A DNA stretch of 64,000 bases. It comes from Tranquillimonas sp964472855. Its GTDB lineage: Bacteria; Pseudomonadota; Alphaproteobacteria; Rhodobacterales; Rhodobacteraceae. This document shows positions 59,828-64,000 of this stretch, piece by piece. How positions within the stretch are numbered: the stretch's first letter is position 1; each line of letters opens with the position of its first letter. The position numbers and the translations under genes are program-made. The stretch spans positions 1 to 64,000 of the forward strand of contig CAYYMJ010000004.1 of NCBI GenBank assembly GCA_964472855.1. The letters run 5' to 3'. The notes below the pieces were generated by a model. It was given only the letters and a program-made list of their open reading frames with translations, ran no database searches and was not told the origin of the DNA.

Positions 59828-61683
59828 GACGCCCGCCGCGCCATTGCCTTGACCCGGGCAAGTAACACCGTCAGGGCCGCGGGCGTCATGCCCTCGATCT
59901 TGCCGGCCTGTGCCAGCGTCGCGGGCCGGTGCCGTTCCAGTTTCTGCCGCAGCTCGGCCGAGATGCCGTTGATGCCGGCAAAGTCGAAATCGGGCGCGAT
60001 GGCGATAGCCTCGTCGCGGCGCAGCGCCTCGATATCCGCCTTCTGGCGCTGGATATAGTTCCGATAGGTCGCGTCGCGCTTCAGTTGTTCGGCGATTTCC
60101 GGCGCGATCTGGCCCAGCGCCGGCTGCAGGGGCACGAGATCGGCAAACTGAACGTCTGTAAAGGCCAGCACGTCCTGCCCATCGCGGCGCGCGCCGTCCG
60201 CCGACACGCGGATCCCGGCCGCCGACAGTTCTTTCGGGGTCCAGGTGTGGGCACCCAGCATGTTGCGCCCGTTTTCCAGCTGCTCGGCCTTGGCGGCAAA
60301 GGCCCGCGCCCGTTCGGGCCGCACGCAGCCCAGGGCAACGCCGGCGGGTGTCAGCCGTTGATCGGCGTTGTCGGCGCGCAGCGACAGGCGGTATTCGGCG
60401 CGGCTGGTGAACATCCGATAAGGTTCAGTCACGCCGCGCGTCACCAGATCGTCGATCATCACGCCAAGATAGCTGTCGGTGCGGCTGAAGGTCGCCGGGT
60501 CGCGCCCCTGGGCCGCCAGCGCCGCGTTCAGCCCGGCCACCAGCCCCTGCCCCGCGGCCTCTTCATAGCCGGTGGTTCCGTTGATCTGTCCGGCCAGATA
60601 CAGACCCGGCACACCCTTGACCGCCAGCGTCGCGCCCAGCGCGCGCGGGTCGACATAGTCGTATTCGATGGCATAGCCGGGCTGCGTGATAACCGCGGCC
60701 TCAAGCCCGGCGATCGAGCGGACATATTGCGCCTGCACATCCTCGGGCAGCGAGGTCGATATGCCGTTGGGATAGACCGTTGGGTCGTCAAGCCCTTCTG
60801 GTTCAAGGAAAATCTGGTGGCTGGTCTTGTCGGCAAAGCGCACGATCTTGTCTTCGATCGACGGGCAATAGCGTGGCCCGATGCCGTCGATACGCCCGCC
60901 ATACATGGCCGAACGGTCCAGATTGTCGCGAATGATGGCGTGGGTCGCCGGGTTGGTGTGGGTGATCCCGCAACTGATTTGCCGCGCTTCGGGGGCGCTG
61001 GACAGGAAGGAAAACAGCGTCGGGTCATCGTCGCCGGGCTGCATGTCGAGCCCGTCCCAGTTGATCGTGCGCCCATCCAGCCGCGGCGGGGTGCCGGTTT
61101 TCAACCGTCCCAGCGGCAGCGCCATGTCGGCGATCTGATCGGCCAGGACGGTCGCGGCATCTTCGCCCATCCGCCCGCCAGAATACGACCGGTCGCCGAT
61201 ATGGATGATCCCGCGCAGAAAGGTGCCGGCGGTCAGCACAACCGCCGCCGCGTCAATCCGCGTTCCGTCGGCCAACTCGACGCCGCTGACGTTCGCGCCG
61301 TCACGACAAAGGGCCGTCACCTCGCCCCCGACCACGCGGATATTGCCCTCGGCCGCCATTTCCGCCTGAATTGCGGCGCGGTAAAGCTTGCGATCTGCCT
61401 GCGCGCGCGGCCCCTGCACCGCCGGGCCCTTGCGCCGGTTGAGCAGGCGAAACTGGATGCCGGCCTTGTCGGCGGCGCGGCCCATGATGCCGTCAAGCGC
61501 GTCGATCTCGCGCACCAGGTGGCCCTTGCCCAGCCCGCCAATGGCCGGATTGCAGCTCATCACCCCGATCGCGCTGGCCTTCAGGGTCACCAACGCCACA
61601 CGGGCGCCCATGCGGGCGGCGGCACTGGCGGCCTCGGCGCCGGCGTGACCGCCGCCAACAACGATGACATCGCAATGTTCCAC
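59824..61683 (-). CDS. mnmG: tRNA uridine 5-carboxymethylaminomethyl modification enzyme MnmG (GidA)
   Basis: FAD enzyme that, with MnmE, modifies the wobble uridine of certain tRNAs. The 619-residue product begins VEHCDVIVVGGGHAGAEAAS, the Rossmann FAD motif, and has NPAIGGLGKGHLVREIDALDG and GYEEAAGQGLVAGLNAA. The start codon is GTG 61683, which lies inside a parS site. mnmE is 11 bp upstream. Confidence 0.97.
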   Translation of the reverse strand: MEHCDVIVVGGGHAGAEAASAAARMGARVALVTLKASAIGVMSCNPAIGGLGKGHLVREIDALDGIMGRAADKAGIQFRLLNRRKGPAVQGPRAQADRKLYRAAIQAEMAAEGNIRVVGGEVTALCRDGANVSGVELADGTRIDAAAVVLTAGTFLRGIIHIGDRSYSGGRMGEDAATVLADQIADMALPLGRLKTGTPPRLDGRTINWDGLDMQPGDDDPTLFSFLSSAPEARQISCGITHTNPATHAIIRDNLDRSAMYGGRIDGIGPRYCPSIEDKIVRFADKTSHQIFLEPEGLDDPTVYPNGISTSLPEDVQAQYVRSIAGLEAAVITQPGYAIEYDYVDPRALGATLAVKGVPGLYLAGQINGTTGYEEAAGQGLVAGLNAALAAQGRDPATFSRTDSYLGVMIDDLVTRGVTEPYRMFTSRAEYRLSLRADNADQRLTPAGVALGCVRPERARAFAAKAEQLENGRNMLGAHTWTPKELSAAGIRVSADGARRDGQDVLAFTDVQFADLVPLQPALGQIAPEIAEQLKRDATYRNYIQRQKADIEALRRDEAIAIAPDFDFAGINGISAELRQKLERHRPATLAQAGKIEGMTPAALTVLLARVKAMARRAS

Positions 61684-61691
61684 GTGAAACA
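61676..61691. promoter_or_regulatory. parS centromere site, copy 2 (mnmG start)
   Basis: TGTTCCACGTGAAACA, an exact match to the bacterial parS consensus, overlapping the GTG start of mnmG. It is 1.9 kb from copy 1 and in the opposite orientation. Confidence 0.95.
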
Positions 61692-61694
61692 GTC

Positions 61695-62981
61695 CTATTT
61701 CCCGATGCAGAATGACGCGAATATCTCGCCCAGCACGTCTTCTATATCAACCCGGCCCAAGAGTCTTTCCATGGCTTGCGCCGCGGTCAGCAGGTGAAAG
61801 GCGGTCACCTCGTCAGCGGCGCCAGAGCTCAGCCCCGCCCGGGCCGCGGCAACCTCGGCCAGGGCGGCACGCACCGCCTGTTCCTGCCGCGCATGGGCGA
61901 TCAGCGATGCACCCGCCGCCCGGCCGGACAGTTCGGCCGAAACCCGCTGTAACAACGCCCCAATGCCCTGCCCGGACCGGCCCGACACCGCCGGTTGGGT
62001 CCCGTTGTAAACGTCGGCCTTGGCAACCAGCACGATGTCGCCCGGCCGTGGCGGCATGTCGGGAGCCGCTTGGTCGTCAGGCAGCAGAAACACCCGCAGG
62101 TCGGCGGCGCTGGCGCGGTCGCGGGCCAACCTGACCCCAGCCGCTTCGATCTGGTCGTTGGTGTCGCGCAGGCCCGCCGTGTCGAGCATCGTCACCGGAA
62201 GCCCGTGAATGTCCATCCGCACCTCGATCACGTCGCGGGTGGTGCCGGCGATTTCCGAGGTCAGCGCCGCCTGCCGCCCCGCCAGCGCGTTCAGCAGGGT
62301 CGATTTCCCGACATTCGGCGCGCCGACGATCGCCACCTCGAAGCCTTCGCGAATACGCTCGGCGCTGGCAAACCCGGCAATCTCGCGGTCGAAGTCTTGC
62401 GCCAGATCGGCCAGAACAGCACGCACTTCGGGCGTGACGTCAACCGGCACCTCTTCGTCGGCGAAATCTATCGTCGCCTCCAGCAGCGCCCGGGCCCGCA
62501 ACAGCCCGGCACGCCACGCTTCGGCCTTGCCCGACAGCGCGCCCTGGAACATGCGCAGCGCCTGCTTGCGCTGGGTTTCGGTCTCGGCCTCGATCAGCGC
62601 GCCCAGACCCTCGACCTCGGTCAGGTCCATGCGGCCGTTCATCAGTGCCCGGCGGGTAAATTCGCCCGGTTCGGCCATGCGCAAGCCGTCGATACCGGCC
62701 AGGGCGTCCAACAGCGCACGGGCGGCGGCGATGCTGCCGTGAATATGGAACTCGGCGACCTCTTCACCGGTAAAGCTTTGATTTTTATCGAAAAAAATCA
62801 CCAGCCCCTGGTCGATGCTGTCACCGCGCCGGTCGCGGATACGGCGCAGGCTGGTCTGGCGGGGCTGCGGGATACCGCCGGCCAGCAGCGTCAGCGCCGG
62901 CCCGGCCCCCGGCCCCGAGACCCGCACGATGGCCACGCCAGATTTTCCCCGTGCCGTGGCCAGCGCATAGATCGTGTCCAT
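61695..62981 (-). CDS. mnmE: tRNA modification GTPase MnmE (TrmE)
   Basis: Partner of MnmG in wobble-uridine modification. The 428-residue product has the N-terminal tetrahydrofolate-binding domain, then the inserted G domain: G1 GAPNVGKSTLLN, G2 GTTRDV, G3 DTAG, and the C-terminal CIGK (catalytic Cys, FCIGK at the very end). The G4 NKxD motif reads AKAD (LVAKADV), so the usual Asn is Ala. It sits 19 bp from rho. Confidence 0.96.
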   Translation of the reverse strand: MDTIYALATARGKSGVAIVRVSGPGAGPALTLLAGGIPQPRQTSLRRIRDRRGDSIDQGLVIFFDKNQSFTGEEVAEFHIHGSIAAARALLDALAGIDGLRMAEPGEFTRRALMNGRMDLTEVEGLGALIEAETETQRKQALRMFQGALSGKAEAWRAGLLRARALLEATIDFADEEVPVDVTPEVRAVLADLAQDFDREIAGFASAERIREGFEVAIVGAPNVGKSTLLNALAGRQAALTSEIAGTTRDVIEVRMDIHGLPVTMLDTAGLRDTNDQIEAAGVRLARDRASAADLRVFLLPDDQAAPDMPPRPGDIVLVAKADVYNGTQPAVSGRSGQGIGALLQRVSAELSGRAAGASLIAHARQEQAVRAALAEVAAARAGLSSGAADEVTAFHLLTAAQAMERLLGRVDIEDVLGEIFASFCIGK

Positions 62982-63000
62982 GGGCGCGCCCTGCCGCCTG

Positions 63001-64000
63001 TCAGGTATTCATCGAATCGAAGAACTCGGAATTGGTCTTGGTCTGCTTCAGTTTCGACAGCAGGAATTCGATGGCGTCGGTGGTGCCCATCGGGTTCAGG
63101 ATGCGGCGCAGGACATAGGTTTTCTGCAAGTCCGACTTTTCGACCAGCAGCTCTTCTTTCCGGGTGCCGGATTTGAGGATGTCCATAGACGGATAGACCC
63201 GCTTGTCGGCAACCTTGCGGTCCAGCACGATTTCCGAGTTACCGGTGCCCTTGAACTCTTCGAAGATAACCTCGTCCATGCGGCTGCCGGTGTCGATCAG
63301 CGCGGTGGCAATGATGGTCAGCGACCCGCCCTCTTCGATGTTGCGCGCCGCGCCAAAGAACCGCTTTGGCCGCTGCAGCGCGTTGGCATCGACGCCGCCG
63401 GTCAGCACCTTGCCGGACGACGGGACAACGGTGTTGAAGGCGCGACCCAGCCGGGTGATGGAATCCAGCAGGATCACCACGTCGCGCTTGTGCTCGACCA
63501 GACGCTTGGCCTTTTCGATCACCATGTCCGACACCGCCACATGGCGCATGGCCGGTTCGTCGAAGGTCGAGCTGATGACCTCGCCCTTCACCGACCGCTG
63601 CATGTCGGTCACTTCCTCGGGGCGTTCATCGATCAGCAGCACGATCAGATAGCATTCGGGGTGGTTGGCCTCGATCGAGTGGGCGATGTTCTGCAACAGC
63701 ACCGTCTTGCCCGTGCGTGGCGGCGCCACGATCAGCGACCGCTGGCCCTTGCCGATGGGTGACACCAGGTCAATGATCCGGGCCGAGCGATCCTTGATCG
63801 TCGGATCCTCGATCTCCATCTTCAGGCGCTGATCCGGGTAAAGCGGCGTCAGGTTCTCAAAGGCAACCTTGTGGCGGGCGCGCGCCGGCTCTTCAAAGTT
63901 GATCTGCTCGACCATGGTCAGGGCAAAATAGCGCTCGGTCTCTTCGGGGCCGCGAATCACCCCGGAAACCGTGTCGCCGGTGCGCAGCGAAAACTGCCGG
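63001..64000 (-). CDS. rho: Transcription termination factor Rho, 5' part lost at the window edge
   Basis: Homohexameric RNA translocase that ends transcription. The visible ~332 residues are the C-terminal ATPase domain: Walker A APPRTGKTVLL, Walker B DVVILLDSITR, the Q-loop VVPSSGKVLTGGVDANAL and the R-loop-like GTGNSEIVLDRK. The frame is open to the window end (QFSLRTGDTVSGV), so the RNA-binding N-terminus lies outside. First visible gene of the rho-mnmE-mnmG-rsmG-parA-parB direction. Confidence 0.97.
   Translation of the reverse strand, partial: RQFSLRTGDTVSGVIRGPEETERYFALTMVEQINFEEPARARHKVAFENLTPLYPDQRLKMEIEDPTIKDRSARIIDLVSPIGKGQRSLIVAPPRTGKTVLLQNIAHSIEANHPECYLIVLLIDERPEEVTDMQRSVKGEVISSTFDEPAMRHVAVSDMVIEKAKRLVEHKRDVVILLDSITRLGRAFNTVVPSSGKVLTGGVDANALQRPKRFFGAARNIEEGGSLTIIATALIDTGSRMDEVIFEEFKGTGNSEIVLDRKVADKRVYPSMDILKSGTRKEELLVEKSDLQKTYVLRRILNPMGTTDAIEFLLSKLKQTKTNSEFFDSMNT

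Overview
The window is a GC-rich chromosomal segment from an alphaproteobacterium, most likely Rhodobacterales (Paracoccaceae/Roseobacteraceae-like). The evidence is a rho-mnmE-mnmG-rsmG-parA-parB block with perfect parS sites, ubiG/hemH/hemW-type genes, an OmpA-fused PstS-like protein, a RbaY-like phosphatase response regulator and a bacterial sodium channel of the type known from marine Rhodobacterales. It is a draft scaffold with three 100-N gaps. I see no transposase, integrase, phage, CRISPR or tRNA/rRNA gene. Assignments come from reading motifs and gene order; no database search was run.

Layout: 1-3.5 kb, dnaK (3' part), dnaJ and radC on +. 3.6-9.1 kb on -, secA followed by an unknown anchored protein and a PstS/OmpA fusion. 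9.2-12.1 kb on +, a parvulin isomerase, argJ, a mutT-like gene and a tiny conserved-looking ORF. 12.2-17.7 kb on -, the rimP-nusA-ylxR-infB translation/transcription operon, with a promoter and an intrinsic-terminator-like hairpin in its leader. 18-23.5 kb on -, a four-gene peptide ABC importer. 23.5-26.4 kb: prolyl aminopeptidase, ubiG, a cytochrome c and idi. 26.5-29 kb on -, comF-grxC-nitrilase-marR; the nitrilase is split by gap 1, which is an unmerged 55-bp overlap. 29-33 kb: a degenerate methyltransferase plus hemH, then two nearly identical 58-residue secreted or membrane proteins with duplicated promoters and leaders, an L,D-transpeptidase and a CAP lipoprotein. 33-41.5 kb on -, a NaChBac-type channel, an RNA m5U methyltransferase, two ABC exporter half-transporters, a LysE exporter, and cca and a CoA-pyrophosphatase-like Nudix gene, both truncated by gap 2.

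41.5-50.6 kb: hslO, a second Nudix gene, an 8-bp tandem array interrupted by gap 3, a receiver-PP2C response regulator divergent from an Hpt protein, ilvA with a thioesterase, argG with an acetyltransferase, a sulfotransferase-like protein and periplasmic MsrA. 50.6-64 kb: mutS, grpE-hrcA on -, rph-rdgB-hemW on +, then parB, parA, rsmG, mnmG, mnmE and the 3' part of rho on -, with two parS sites. The right end is therefore probably close to the chromosome origin.

Functional themes are protein folding and stress (dnaK/J, grpE, hrcA, hslO, secA, PpiC), translation and transcription factors, genome maintenance (radC, mutS, mutT, rdgB, parAB) and envelope transport. The most unusual items are the duplicated 58-residue gene pair with its conserved leaders, the leader terminator before rimP, three copies of a dispersed hairpin element anchored on an ATATTT core, and a TTAA-type inverted repeat between the Hpt and PP2C genes.
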